A stretch of DNA of 64,000 nucleotides, from NCBI RefSeq assembly GCF_025567095.1, contig NZ_JAOQJH010000004.1; one strand, given 5' to 3'. Shown here piece after piece: positions 32,816 to 42,243 of this stretch. The stretch is from Anthropogastromicrobium aceti (GTDB lineage: Bacteria > Bacillota > Clostridia > Lachnospirales > Lachnospiraceae). How positions within the stretch are numbered: position 1 is the stretch's first letter; every line of letters starts with the position of its first letter. A program made the translations under genes and the position numbers. Below the pieces are notes generated by a model that worked only from the letters and a program-made list of their open reading frames with translations, had not been told where the DNA came from and did no database searches.

Positions 32816-34213
32816 ATGAAAAAACAGGCATTTAATCCGTATCTTCCGTCATGGGAATATATTCCAGATGGAGAACCTTATGTATTTAATGGACGTGTGT
32901 ATGTTTACGGATCGCACGATTTTTACAATGGATATGTATTTTGTATGGGTGATTATGTATGCTGGTCTGCTCCAGTAGATGATTTGGGAAATTGGCGATA
33001 TGAGGGCGTGATTTATAAAAAGACACAGGATCCGGAAAATCCAGATGGAACGATGTGTCTGTACGCACCTGATGTCACAGTTGGACCAGATGGAAGATAT
33101 TATTTATTCTACGTGCTTGATAAGCTTCCGGTTGTATCAGTTGCAGTTTGTGATACACCAGCAGGAAAATATGAATTTTTAGGATATGTTCATTATCCAG
33201 ATGGCACGCGTCTTGGTGAAAAAGAAACAGATGAGCCACAGTTTGATCCAGGTGTAATCACAGAGAAAAATCAGACTTATCTGTACACAGGTTTTTGTGG
33301 AATTGGGGATAAGTCGAGAAGCGGCGCGATGGTGACAGTCCTTGATAAAGATATGCTGACTGTGAAGACAGCACCGAAAATTATTGTGCCGGGAAGTGAG
33401 TACAGCAAGGATACGCCATATGAGGGTCACGCATTTTTTGAGGCTCCGTCTATTAGAAAGAGAGGCGACACATATTACTTTATTTATTCGTCTGAGGTTA
33501 TGCATGAGCTTTGCTATGCGACGAGCAAGGAGCCTACGGGCGGCTTTAAGTATGGCGGCGTGATTGTAAGTAACTGTGACCTTCATATTGATACATATAA
33601 GCCGGCAGATATGCCAACTGCATATGGTGCAAACAATCATGGAAGTATGGTCCAGATTGGAGATGACTGGTATATTTTCTATCACAGACATACAAATGGT
33701 ACGTGGTACAGCAGACAGGGATGCGCAGAGCGCCTGACATTTGGTGAAGATGGCAGTATTTTCCAGGCAGAGATTACTTCATGTGGATTAAATGGCGGAC
33801 CACTAGATGGAGAGGGCTATTATCCAGCGTATTTGGCATGCAACTTATTTACAAATGAGCCTTCTATTTATGTAGATGAACGTTTTCCTAAGATCATGCA
33901 GGATGGAAGAGATGGTGATGAGGATCCGGCATATCTTGGTGCAATTGTGGATGGTACAACAGTTGGCTTCAAATATTTTGATATGAAGAACATTCATCAA
34001 ATTTCGATTGATGTTCGTGGTTATATAAAGGGAAGCTTTGAAGTAAAAACTGCATGGGATGGCAAAGTGCTGGCACAGATTCCAGTAGAGTACACGAATG
34101 TATGGAAACATTATAGTACACCAGTTGAAATGCCAGATGGTGTGCAGGCACTTTATTTTACATTTAAGGGAGAAGGAAAGGGTTCACTGAAGGGCTTTTA
34201 TCTGGAGCATTAA
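32816..34213 (+). CDS. GH43 family glycosidase (arabinofuranosidase/xylosidase type)
   Basis: A 465-residue inverting five-bladed propeller enzyme, starting MKKQAFNPYLPSWEYIPDGEP at 32816 (weakly spaced AAAGG site); the longer frame from 32741 runs into the GH31 gene. GH43 catalytic acids expected: general base Asp in IPDGEPYVF, pKa-modulating Asp in LYAPDVTVGPDG, and acid Glu in HAFFEAPSIRK. A C-terminal domain of about 130 residues looks like a carbohydrate-binding beta-sandwich. Subfamily and linkage (alpha-arabinose or beta-xylose) cannot be set from motifs alone. No signal peptide. Part of the transporter-GH51-GH31-GH43-esterase operon. Confidence 0.85.
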   Translation: MKKQAFNPYLPSWEYIPDGEPYVFNGRVYVYGSHDFYNGYVFCMGDYVCWSAPVDDLGNWRYEGVIYKKTQDPENPDGTMCLYAPDVTVGPDGRYYLFYVLDKLPVVSVAVCDTPAGKYEFLGYVHYPDGTRLGEKETDEPQFDPGVITEKNQTYLYTGFCGIGDKSRSGAMVTVLDKDMLTVKTAPKIIVPGSEYSKDTPYEGHAFFEAPSIRKRGDTYYFIYSSEVMHELCYATSKEPTGGFKYGGVIVSNCDLHIDTYKPADMPTAYGANNHGSMVQIGDDWYIFYHRHTNGTWYSRQGCAERLTFGEDGSIFQAEITSCGLNGGPLDGEGYYPAYLACNLFTNEPSIYVDERFPKIMQDGRDGDEDPAYLGAIVDGTTVGFKYFDMKNIHQISIDVRGYIKGSFEVKTAWDGKVLAQIPVEYTNVWKHYSTPVEMPDGVQALYFTFKGEGKGSLKGFYLEH

Positions 34214-34269
34214 TACTTTCTGTGAAAGAGCGTTATAATCATCATAGCGTTTTAGAGAGGAGAAGATCA

Positions 34270-35775
34270 ATGATTCGACAAACAAAAACAGAAAATGGTC
34301 TGGTGCGCGGTATTGAGGCAGCCGATCCGCGTATCACAGCTTTTCGCGGTGTTCCGTTTGCTGCACCGCCTACAGGGAAGAATCGCTGGCGCGCACCTTT
34401 GCCGTGTGAGAATTGGGAAGGAATAAAGGATTGTGCACGCTTTGCACCGATTTCTGTGCAGGATACGCCAGGCATAGGTGATTCTCTATACAATAGAGAG
34501 TGGCATGTTGACCAGGATGTGCCTATGGATGAGGATTGTCTGTATCTAAATATCTGGACAGGAGCAAAAAGCGTGGATGATAGACGTCCAGTTCTTGTTT
34601 GGTATTTTGGAGGCGGCTATCAATGGGGCTATACAAGGGAGATGGAGTTTGACGGAGAGCGCCTTGCAAGACAGGGAGTTGTTGTTGTCACCGTCAATTA
34701 TCGTGTGAATGTATTTGGCTTTTTGTCACATCCTCAGCTGACAAAAGAGCAGCCAGAAGCACCGTCCAATTTCGGAAGCCTTGATCAGAAGGCAGGTCTT
34801 GAGTGGGTTGTCAGAAATATTGCTAATTTCGGAGGTGATCCAAATAAGATTACAATTGCCGGACAGTCGGCAGGCGGTGCAAGCGTAATGTCGCAGCTCG
34901 CATGTGAAGAAAATGAAGGAAAAATTTCCGGTGCGCTTGTGATGAGCGGTATGATTGGAAGTCCTTATGAAAAGACACGTTTTGGCACACCGACACCTTT
35001 AGCTACGGCAGAGCAGATCGGAAAAGACTTTTTTGAATTTCTTGGCGTAAAAACCTTGGAGGAAGCAAGAGCACTTGATGCATTTGAGATTCGTGATAAG
35101 TATTCTGATTTTGCTAAGGATCATCCGCGTATGTATACTGTGCGTGACGGTGTATTCTGCAAGGAAGACCCATACAAAAAGATGCTTGAAGGAAGAAGCC
35201 TTTTAGTGCCTCTTATGGCAGGAAACACATCAGATGAGTTCTTAAATCATATTGAAGCTAAGGACGGCGAACAGCTTTTGAAAAAGGCAGAGGAACTTTT
35301 TAAAGATAAGGCAGATCAGTTTTTGTCATTTGAAGAAAATAAAAAGCAGACACCAGAGGGATTTTCGCCTGTCAGTGGAATTGAGTACAGCGTAAAGCGA
35401 GCATTTTTATCAAGAAAAGCTACAGGCTGTAATCAAAACAGCTATTATTATCGTTTTGATGCTGATATTCCAGGATGGGACAATGCAGGCACATTCCACT
35501 CGTGTGATTTATGGTTCTTCTTTGAGACACTTGCCAAATGTTGGCGACCATTTGACGGTCATCACTATGATCTGGCGCGTCAGATCAGCAGCTATTTTGT
35601 CAACTTTATAAAAACTGGCAATCCAAATGGAAATGATTATAATGAAAATAAGCTTCCAGAGTGGAAGCCATACTGCGATGCAGACCGCTATGAAATGAAT
35701 TTTACAAAAGATGGTGCAGCAGGTGGAAGTACAGAGACTGAAAGAATGCGCTTTTTGCTGGATAATGCAGAGTAA
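34270..35775 (+). CDS. Type-B carboxylesterase
   Basis: A 501-residue alpha/beta hydrolase of the carboxylesterase type-B family. The start at 34270 follows GAGAGGAG. Motifs: RGVPFAAPPTGKNRWRAP near the N-terminus, EDCLYLNIW, oxyanion region VWYFGGGYQWG, nucleophile Ser in AGQSAGGASV (near residue 205), and catalytic His in TFHSCDLWFFF. No signal peptide. In a hemicellulose locus it may remove acetyl or hydroxycinnamoyl esters from imported xylo-oligosaccharides, but this family is broad and the substrate is inferred only from location. Last gene before a hairpin terminator. Confidence 0.85.
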   Translation: MIRQTKTENGLVRGIEAADPRITAFRGVPFAAPPTGKNRWRAPLPCENWEGIKDCARFAPISVQDTPGIGDSLYNREWHVDQDVPMDEDCLYLNIWTGAKSVDDRRPVLVWYFGGGYQWGYTREMEFDGERLARQGVVVVTVNYRVNVFGFLSHPQLTKEQPEAPSNFGSLDQKAGLEWVVRNIANFGGDPNKITIAGQSAGGASVMSQLACEENEGKISGALVMSGMIGSPYEKTRFGTPTPLATAEQIGKDFFEFLGVKTLEEARALDAFEIRDKYSDFAKDHPRMYTVRDGVFCKEDPYKKMLEGRSLLVPLMAGNTSDEFLNHIEAKDGEQLLKKAEELFKDKADQFLSFEENKKQTPEGFSPVSGIEYSVKRAFLSRKATGCNQNSYYYRFDADIPGWDNAGTFHSCDLWFFFETLAKCWRPFDGHHYDLARQISSYFVNFIKTGNPNGNDYNENKLPEWKPYCDADRYEMNFTKDGAAGGSTETERMRFLLDNAE

Positions 35776-35782
35776 TTAAAAA

Positions 35783-35824
35783 AACAGGCAGAGGAAATCG
35801 TAATAGATTTTCCTCTGCCTGTTG
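35783..35824 (+). terminator. Terminator hairpin at the end of the first sugar locus
   Basis: About 14-bp stem (35784-35797 with 35808-35822), ten-base loop; T tail is weak. Confidence 0.6.
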
Positions 35825-35879
35825 GCATTTTGGTGAAGTATATGATATATTTTTGTTAGCAGCAGGAAAGGAGAAGACA

Positions 35880-36833
35880 ATGAAGTGTTTTAATTGGTTC
35901 AATGATTTAAGCTCAATTTTAACTTCAGATTTAGCAACTGCAGCAGTTGAAGAAACGGAGCCTGAAAGCATGGAATTTCTGGCAAATGAGCTTGGCGATA
36001 AGGTGGAAAAGCTAAGCCAGATTTCATGGAAAGAAATGTTTGAGAGGTATGTGCCGGTTGTATGTGACTATTTGCTTCGCATTGCATTAGTATTAGTGAT
36101 CTTTTTTGTCGGCAGAAAGCTGATTAAAAAGATAGTAAGCTTATGCGATCAGGCATTAAAACGTCATGGCATGGAGGTGACTGTGCGCCGCTTCTTTTGC
36201 AACGTGATCAATGCACTTGGCTATATTTGTATGTTGGGCATATTGTTGCAGACGGTAGGACTGACGGCAACATCGCTGACTGCACTTGTAGCATCTGCTG
36301 GTGTTGCAGTTGGTCTTGCGCTTCAGGGAAGCCTTTCTAACTTTGCAGGAGGCGTGTTGATTTTACTGATGAAGCCGTTTGTCATTGGTGACTACATTGT
36401 GCAGGGAAATACAGAAGGCACAGTAAAGGAAATCGGTCTGGTATATACAGAATTAATTACAGCAGATAATCGTCTTATTGTGATTCCAAATGGTACGCTG
36501 ATAGACAGTAGTATTGTCAATGTAACAGCAACGGGAAAGAGGCGTCTTGAGTTATCTGTGGGAATCGGATATAAGTCCGATTTAAAAAAGGCAAAGGAAG
36601 TATTGATCCGTCTGGGAGAAAATGATCCTGCAAGAGATCCGGAAAATCCCGTCAATGTATTTGTGTCAGAGCTTGCCGAAAGCTCCGTAAATTTAGGACT
36701 TCATGTGTGGGTTTCATCATCAGAATATTGGAATGCAAAGTGGCGCCTAACAGAAAATATTAAGATGGCATTTGATGAGGAAGGAATTGAAATACCGTTT
36801 AAGCAGGTTGAGATTTCCGTAACGAAAATGTAA
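35880..36833 (+). CDS. mscS: Small-conductance mechanosensitive channel (MscS family)
   Basis: A 317-residue channel that opens under membrane tension to release solutes in osmotic downshock. Start at 35880, six bases after AAAGGAG; a TTG nine codons upstream contains that site and is rejected. Three helices follow a 60-residue N-terminal segment. The pore helix is VASAGVAVGLALQGSLSNFAGG, with the Ala/Gly packing pattern of MscS TM3, then a beta domain (VIGDYIVQGNTEGTVKEIGLVYTEL) and C-terminal alpha/beta domain. Length is slightly above E. coli MscS. Stand-alone gene. Confidence 0.92.
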   Translation: MKCFNWFNDLSSILTSDLATAAVEETEPESMEFLANELGDKVEKLSQISWKEMFERYVPVVCDYLLRIALVLVIFFVGRKLIKKIVSLCDQALKRHGMEVTVRRFFCNVINALGYICMLGILLQTVGLTATSLTALVASAGVAVGLALQGSLSNFAGGVLILLMKPFVIGDYIVQGNTEGTVKEIGLVYTELITADNRLIVIPNGTLIDSSIVNVTATGKRRLELSVGIGYKSDLKKAKEVLIRLGENDPARDPENPVNVFVSELAESSVNLGLHVWVSSSEYWNAKWRLTENIKMAFDEEGIEIPFKQVEISVTKM

Positions 36834-36848
36834 TAAAGTGAAAAAAAA

Positions 36849-36887
36849 CTTGACAGCAGCCATATAGCATGATAATCTATACATAGA
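36849..36887 (+). promoter_or_regulatory. Promoter and palindromic operator of the PadR-family gene
   Basis: TTGACA (36849-36854), 17-base spacer, TAATCT (36872-36877). ATCTAT-AC-ATAGAT (36874-36887) is an inverted repeat overlapping the -10, where the PadR protein could bind and silence its own transcription. Confidence 0.7.
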
Positions 36888-36935
36888 TATACGAGGTATT
36901 GGCTGCGAAGTTTATTCAAGAAGGAAAGGAGTATT

Positions 36936-37271
36936 ATGAGCGTTAATAAAGAATTGGTAAAGGGAAGCACATCTATGTTAGTACTTGGTGTGCTTGAGGA
37001 GAAGGAAATGTATGGCTATCAGATCATTAAAGAATTGGAGCAGCGTTCTGAAACAGTTTTTGCCCTGAAAGAAGGAACACTTTATCCGATTCTTCATGTG
37101 CTGGAGCAGGATGGCTTTCTGGAAGCATATTGGGAGGATACGAGCTCAGCGAGAAAGCGCCGCTTCTATAGGATTACAAAAAAAGGGAGAAAAGAGTTGG
37201 ACAGACAGAAAGAGGAATGGAAGGAATATGCAGGAGCAGTAGGAAAGGTGCTGCAGCTGCAAAATGCGTAA
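36936..37271 (+). CDS. PadR-family transcriptional regulator
   Basis: A 111-residue winged-helix repressor: VKGSTSMLVLGVLEEKEMYGYQIIKELEQRS, then the wing region KEGTLYPILHVLEQDGFLEAYWEDTSSARKRRFYRITKKGRKEL, and a short C-terminal dimer helix. AAGGAG ribosome site. It is followed 74 bases later by a HAAS/DUF1700-type membrane protein gene; this pairing is common in Firmicutes and usually controls a membrane-stress or transporter function. A palindrome across its own -10 suggests self-repression. Confidence 0.92.
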   Translation: MSVNKELVKGSTSMLVLGVLEEKEMYGYQIIKELEQRSETVFALKEGTLYPILHVLEQDGFLEAYWEDTSSARKRRFYRITKKGRKELDRQKEEWKEYAGAVGKVLQLQNA

Positions 37272-37345
37272 TATGCGAAAAAGTGGCATAGCGCTTTGAT
37301 GAATATTTCTGATCTAAAGTATATGAGGAAAGGGAAGGTGATTTT

Positions 37346-38563
37346 ATGAGTGGTATGGGGACGAATGGTGCTAATCAGACAGATAATGGACATATAGAAA
37401 AGATGAATGACTTTCTTGACCGGGTAACAGAAGAAATTGTTGGCTTGAGAGAAAAAAAGATGGTTCGTGAGGAGATGGAAGATCACATTGAGGACGAGGC
37501 ATTTGAGCTCATGGACGAGGGAATGAATGAGAGCGCAGCTTATGTAGAGGCAGTGAGCCGCATGGGTGATGCAAATGAGCTTGCGCATGAACTTATGCTT
37601 GCGCATCCATACGATTCCAACAATGGTTTTAATAAGATGCTTACCGTCCTTTGGATTGGAATTTTCTTAATCTGGCTGCCAGATGTCAATAACATGCGAC
37701 CAGATGCGATCAGTTGGATAGGAACATATATTATGATATTTTCCTTATATCGCATGAGAACAATCAGCAAGTCATTTCGCAAGGCGTTTTATGCATCATA
37801 TGGATTGGGCTTACTGATGCCGATTACTGTCTTGGCACAGACACAGCCGTATGCAATTTTGCAGACAATCTTGCGAGTGGGAAACATGATTGCTTCCGGA
37901 ATTGTTCTTATGATGATGGCAAATTATTTGGATGCCGCAGTAGAAACAGAATTAAATAAAGACGATGGCAGTATTGCCTGGGTACTTAAGGTCTATATTT
38001 GCGCAGAGACCCTTCTGATATTGATTCTTAACGCGATTCATGGATTTCCAAAGGAAAGTGTCAATATAAATGTAAATGGTACATGGGGCTTTCTTATTAT
38101 AATTGGAGTGATTGCACTTAAAATTTGTGATATTTTGTTTATTATCAAAACATGGAAGATCAAGCGTATTTTGCAGGAGAAATCTTACGCTGGAATTGAG
38201 CCATTTTCATGGAAAAAAATTTGGGGTTATTTAATTCCGCTCGTGGGCATGACACTTTTACCTGCGCTTGTCAGTATAGCAATTTCCATCTGGCCAGTAC
38301 ATGGCAAATATATGATGAATCTGCCAGAAAGAGAATTTTCACAGCTTTCAAATGAGGAGGCGAAGGAGCAACTTTTATCCATACTTCCAGAAGATGAGAA
38401 GACAGAGCTAGAATCATACGACATTTTTTATTTTGACAGACGAGGAGAAGAAAACTGGGAAATAAGCGAAGGAAATCCAAAGATGTGGCTGCTTCGCGGC
38501 AAACGTGTGGTGCCGGATATTGCAAGGGGACAGCAGGAACGCGTAGCTACATTTACAGTGTGA
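37346..38563 (+). CDS. HAAS/DUF1700-type membrane protein partner of PadR, N-terminal part
   Basis: Codes for 405 residues. Residues 15-90 form the HAAS/permease-prefix helical domain (MNDFLDRVTEEIVGLREKKMVREEMEDHIEDEAFELMDEG and onward, AVSRMGDANELAHEL), typical of proteins encoded next to PadR regulators. Several hydrophobic helices follow between about 95 and 315, then a soluble region. The frame stops at TGA 38561-38563, yet the same frame continues open and protein-like to 39043. The likely original is one gene of about 565 codons cut by a nonsense change. Ribosome site AAGGGAAGG. Function unknown beyond the PadR link. Confidence 0.72.
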   Translation: MSGMGTNGANQTDNGHIEKMNDFLDRVTEEIVGLREKKMVREEMEDHIEDEAFELMDEGMNESAAYVEAVSRMGDANELAHELMLAHPYDSNNGFNKMLTVLWIGIFLIWLPDVNNMRPDAISWIGTYIMIFSLYRMRTISKSFRKAFYASYGLGLLMPITVLAQTQPYAILQTILRVGNMIASGIVLMMMANYLDAAVETELNKDDGSIAWVLKVYICAETLLILILNAIHGFPKESVNINVNGTWGFLIIIGVIALKICDILFIIKTWKIKRILQEKSYAGIEPFSWKKIWGYLIPLVGMTLLPALVSIAISIWPVHGKYMMNLPEREFSQLSNEEAKEQLLSILPEDEKTELESYDIFYFDRRGEENWEISEGNPKMWLLRGKRVVPDIARGQQERVATFTV

Positions 38564-39043
38564 GAAAATCCAAAGGTTGGCTTTAAGGCGGCCAGTGGAT
38601 TTTGGATTGCCGGACGATATGATATGGGTGATAATATAAAAAAGACTTGCCATCAATCATTTTTCGCCTATGAAAAAGATGGAATGTTGTATGAATTTGA
38701 GCCAAGCCGCGTGTGGGAGATGCCGCGAAAGACAATTGCCGAATATGCATTAAACCATGGTGCAGACCGTGTATACTGTTCACTCACTGTTTGGCGTTTG
38801 GCTGATTATAATGTTCAGGTTGGCTACGAGGCAGCAATTCAGCATTCGCCGCTTCGCATCCTATATGATGATTTTGTTGTAAAAGAGGATAGCAGAAACG
38901 GCGGATATGCGATCACTGAAATTGTCACATTGAATAACCAGATGAGCCTGTTAGACTATGGAACTGTGAGAACCCAATCGAATTTAGTGTGGGAAAAAAT
39001 CGGTGGAATCGCTCATTTTGTTGGTGAGGAAGGAGAAGAGTGA
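38564..39043 (+). pseudogene. In-frame continuation of the HAAS-type gene beyond the TGA
   Basis: Directly after the TGA the frame reads ENPKVGFKAASGFWIAGRYDM and then 138 further residues with balanced composition (for example GADRVYCSLTVWRLADYNVQVGYE) and no stop until 39043. A new Met at 38624 lacks a good ribosome site. This is best read as the cut-off C-terminal domain of the preceding gene. Readthrough of UGA is a less likely alternative. Confidence 0.7.
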
Positions 39044-39052
39044 ATTTTCACT

Positions 39053-39664
39053 TTATGCTACTTTGATAGAATCTTTCACGCAGTCAAGAAACGCCTGATG
39101 AATGCGTGTGTCTGGATCCAATTCCGGATGAAATGCAAATGCAAACTGATTCTTGTAGCGTACTCCCACGATACGGTTATTCACAACGGCAAGGATTTGA
39201 CCATTACCAGAAGCAAGTGCATCCTTATCCATTTCTACAACGTATGGTGCGCGGATAAAGGTCATTGGGACAGCACCTATGCCTGCGACATCTGCTTTTG
39301 CATGAAAACTTGCTAATTGTCTTCCGTAAGCATTTCTTCTGACGCGGACAGGCAGTGTGTCAAAATATGAATCTGGCTGCCCAGCAATTTGTCCATCAAT
39401 AGCAGAGGCTAAAAGAATCATTCCTGCGCAGGTCGCAAGGACTGGAAGACCGTCCTCGATCTGCTTTTTTATTGTGTCAAACATGCCAAGCTCACGAAGG
39501 AGCTTTCCCTGAACGGTACTCTCGCCGCCCGGAAGAATCAATCCGTCATAATGCTTTTTTAAATCCTCCGCCTGACGCAGTTCTATGCAGTCTGCGCCGA
39601 GAGAGCGAATCATTTTTTCATGCTCTGCAAAGGCACCCTGCAGAGCGAGAACTGCAATTGTCAT
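39053..39664 (-). CDS. pdxT: PLP synthase glutaminase subunit
   Basis: A 203-residue class-I glutaminase that supplies ammonia to PdxS for pyridoxal 5'-phosphate synthesis. Motifs: MTIAVLALQGAFAEHEKM, LILPGGESTVQGKLL, and nucleophile Cys in VLATCAGMILLA (near residue 79); the catalytic His-Glu pair sits in AFAFHPELDPDTR. Its ATG overlaps the pdxS stop by one base (TAATG), a sign of translational coupling for equal subunits. Ends 9 bases from the PadR-partner remnant, convergent. Confidence 0.95.
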   Translation of the reverse strand: MTIAVLALQGAFAEHEKMIRSLGADCIELRQAEDLKKHYDGLILPGGESTVQGKLLRELGMFDTIKKQIEDGLPVLATCAGMILLASAIDGQIAGQPDSYFDTLPVRVRRNAYGRQLASFHAKADVAGIGAVPMTFIRAPYVVEMDKDALASGNGQILAVVNNRIVGVRYKNQFAFAFHPELDPDTRIHQAFLDCVKDSIKVA

Positions 39665-40563
39665 TATTTACCTCTTTCTGCCATTAAAAGTGCGATTTCC
39701 TGTTCATTGATTCCGACCATAGCCTCACCTAAATCAGCGGAAAGCTCAGCGATCATCTTTGCATCTGTATAATTGGTGACAGCCTTTACGATTGCGGCGG
39801 CACGCTTTGCCGGATTGCCAGACTTAAAGATACCAGAGCCAACAAATACACCCTCAGCGCCAAGCTGCATCATAAGTGCTGCATCAGCAGGAGTAGCCAC
39901 ACCGCCTGCAGCAAAGTTTACAACAGGGAGACGGCCATTATTGTGAACATATAAAATAAGATCATACGGAACCTGCAGCACCTTTGCAGCTTCAAACAGC
40001 TCATCCTCACGCATAGATGTCAGCTTTTGGATTTCGCTGTTCATCTTTCTCATATGACGAACAGCCTGTACGATATCGCCAGTTCCAGGTTCACCCTTGG
40101 TACGAATCATAGAAGCGCCCTCGTTGATGCGGCGAAGTGCCTCGCCCAAATCCTTAGCACCGCAGACAAACGGAACACGGAAATTTCTCTTATTTATATG
40201 GTATACATCATCAGCCGGTGAAAGAACCTCACTCTCATCAATGTAGTCGATGTCGATTGCCTCGAGTACCTGCGCCTCAACAAAATGACCGATACGGCAT
40301 TTAGCCATAACAGGGATGGAAACAGCTTCCTGAATGCCGCGAATCATCTTCGGGTCGCTCATACGGGAAACACCGCCAGCTGCGCGGATATCAGCCGGGA
40401 TACGCTCAAGTGCCATAACAGCACAAGCACCAGCAGCCTCCGCAATGCGTGCCTGTTCAGGTGTTGTAACATCCATAATAACGCCGCCCTTTAGCATCTG
40501 GGCCAGCTCCTTATTTAATTTATAACGTTCAGTTGCAGTAACGGAAGTATTTGTTGTATCCAT
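39664..40563 (-). CDS. pdxS: PLP synthase, lyase subunit
   Basis: A 299-residue TIM-barrel enzyme that builds pyridoxal 5'-phosphate from ribose 5-phosphate, glyceraldehyde 3-phosphate and PdxT-derived ammonia. Start at 40563, nine bases after AAGGAG; the longer frame to 40644 covers the promoter region. Highly conserved blocks: QMLKGGVIMDVTTPEQA, AVMALERIPADIRAAGGVSRMSDP, PVMAKCRIGHFVEAQ and the FVCGAKDLGEALRRI lysine. Transcribed away from its likely regulator gene at 40687. Confidence 0.96.
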   Translation of the reverse strand: MDTTNTSVTATERYKLNKELAQMLKGGVIMDVTTPEQARIAEAAGACAVMALERIPADIRAAGGVSRMSDPKMIRGIQEAVSIPVMAKCRIGHFVEAQVLEAIDIDYIDESEVLSPADDVYHINKRNFRVPFVCGAKDLGEALRRINEGASMIRTKGEPGTGDIVQAVRHMRKMNSEIQKLTSMREDELFEAAKVLQVPYDLILYVHNNGRLPVVNFAAGGVATPADAALMMQLGAEGVFVGSGIFKSGNPAKRAAAIVKAVTNYTDAKMIAELSADLGEAMVGINEQEIALLMAERGK

Positions 40564-40686
40564 AGTGATATTCTCCTTTTCCAAAGCTTTACTTTTGCTT
40601 TGCCTTGCATTATACTGACAAAGTGGACATAAGAAAATCCCCAAAATAAATATATTCAGTAAGGTCAGATTGGAGAAAAAGATCAG

Positions 40687-42171
40687 ATGTTGACATATAA
40701 TTTAACCGCGACAGGGTCAGATTCACTTTATGAATCACTATATAAATGCATCAAAAACGACATTTTACAAGGGAAATTGTGCGCTGGTGAGAAACTGCCA
40801 TCAAAACGCAGTTTCGCGAAAAATCTGGGTATAAGTGTGATTACCGTGGAGAATGCCTACGGTCAGCTTTCAGATGAAGGTTATATTTATTCGATGCCAA
40901 AACGTGGCTTTTATGTGTCAGATATTGATATGGTGGTGGCACGAGGCATTAACATGAAGGGTATTAGCCAAAGTGCAGACAGAAATATTTCTGGTGATAA
41001 TTATATTTATGGTATGGAATCATTTAACGAGGCAGCTTCATCGTTAGCCAAGTCTTCTTACTTTGCTGACTTTTCAAGTAATCAGACTGACAGTGAGATT
41101 TTTCCATTTTCAATCTGGTCAAAAACAGTTAGAAGTGTATTAAATGATAATCAAATTCAGCTGATGATCAATTCACCGTGCGCAGGCATTTTGCCTCTTA
41201 GAAATGCCATAGCCCACTACTTAAGGGATTTTCGAGGTATGCAGGTGTTTTCACATCAGATAATCATTGGTGCCGGGACAGAATACCTCTACGGCCTTTT
41301 GATTCAGCTTCTTGGAAAGGATCTTATCTACGGTGTAGAAAATCCTGGCTATCATAAGATTGGAAAAATTTGTAAGAGCATGGATGTATCTTATCGCCAT
41401 GTTGATCTTGATGAAAATGGTGTTTCTATCCATGAGTTAGAAGAAAAAAAGATTGATATTATTCATACATCACCGTCACATCATTTTCCAACAGGAATAG
41501 TAATGCCAGTCAGCCGCCGCTATGAGCTACTCGGCTGGGCTGCGAAAAAAAAGCAGCATTATATAATAGAAGATGATTATGACAGTGAGCTTCGATTAAG
41601 CGGAAAGCCATTTCCGACATTGCAAAGCATTGATGTTTCAGGAAAGGTTATCTATATGAACACCTTTACAAAAACACTTGCATCCACGGTGCGCATCAGT
41701 TATATGGTGCTGCCTGAGGATTTGGCAAAGCGTTTTTATAGTGAACTATCCTTTTATTCATGTACCGTATCCAATTTCGAGCAGTACACATTGGCACAAT
41801 TTATGGAAAATGGAAGTTTTGAAAAGCATATAAATAGACTGAGAAATTATTATCAGAACAAGCGAGATGCGATCCTAAAAGAGCTAAAAAGCGGTTCAAT
41901 CGGAAAATATATCACGATACAAGAGGAAGAAGCAGGAGTGCATTTTCTTATGCATATCCAGTCGGACTGCACAGAGGCAGAGATTGTCGAAAAGGCAAAG
42001 GCAGGCGGAGTAAAGCTAGATCCGCTGTCGCGCTACTACATAAAGAACACAGAAAAGCATGAACAAAACGGACAGGAGAATCCGTATGAGAATACTTATG
42101 TAATGAATTATTCTTCCGTCAATATGGAAAACATAAAGAAAGTCGTGCAGGTGCTGAGTCAACTAGGGTGA
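40687..42171 (+). CDS. pdxR: MocR-family regulator, PdxR-like
   Basis: A 494-residue fusion of an N-terminal GntR winged helix (SLYKCIKNDILQGKLCAGEKLPSKRSFAKNLGISVITVENAYGQL) with a fold-type-I aminotransferase domain. The PLP lysine lies in MNTFTKTLASTVRISY (near residue 328) and the cofactor Asp-Tyr region in IIEDDYDSELR. MocR proteins placed opposite pdxST, as here, are PdxR: they read PLP through this domain and control pdxST. The 123-base gap to pdxS would hold both promoters and the operator. Start supported by TTGGAG. Confidence 0.9.
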   Translation: MLTYNLTATGSDSLYESLYKCIKNDILQGKLCAGEKLPSKRSFAKNLGISVITVENAYGQLSDEGYIYSMPKRGFYVSDIDMVVARGINMKGISQSADRNISGDNYIYGMESFNEAASSLAKSSYFADFSSNQTDSEIFPFSIWSKTVRSVLNDNQIQLMINSPCAGILPLRNAIAHYLRDFRGMQVFSHQIIIGAGTEYLYGLLIQLLGKDLIYGVENPGYHKIGKICKSMDVSYRHVDLDENGVSIHELEEKKIDIIHTSPSHHFPTGIVMPVSRRYELLGWAAKKKQHYIIEDDYDSELRLSGKPFPTLQSIDVSGKVIYMNTFTKTLASTVRISYMVLPEDLAKRFYSELSFYSCTVSNFEQYTLAQFMENGSFEKHINRLRNYYQNKRDAILKELKSGSIGKYITIQEEEAGVHFLMHIQSDCTEAEIVEKAKAGGVKLDPLSRYYIKNTEKHEQNGQENPYENTYVMNYSSVNMENIKKVVQVLSQLG

Positions 42172-42243
42172 CAGGTGCGGTGGCTCATTTACTTTCCCGG
42201 TGGCTTGGAAGTAAAAAACACTTAGATTTGCAGACTATTCGAT

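Noticed and set aside
38561..38600. Selenocysteine readthrough of the in-frame TGA
   Set aside because: The hairpin after the TGA is weak, lacks a recognisable bacterial SECIS loop, and the protein is not a known selenoprotein or redox family. A nonsense mutation is simpler.
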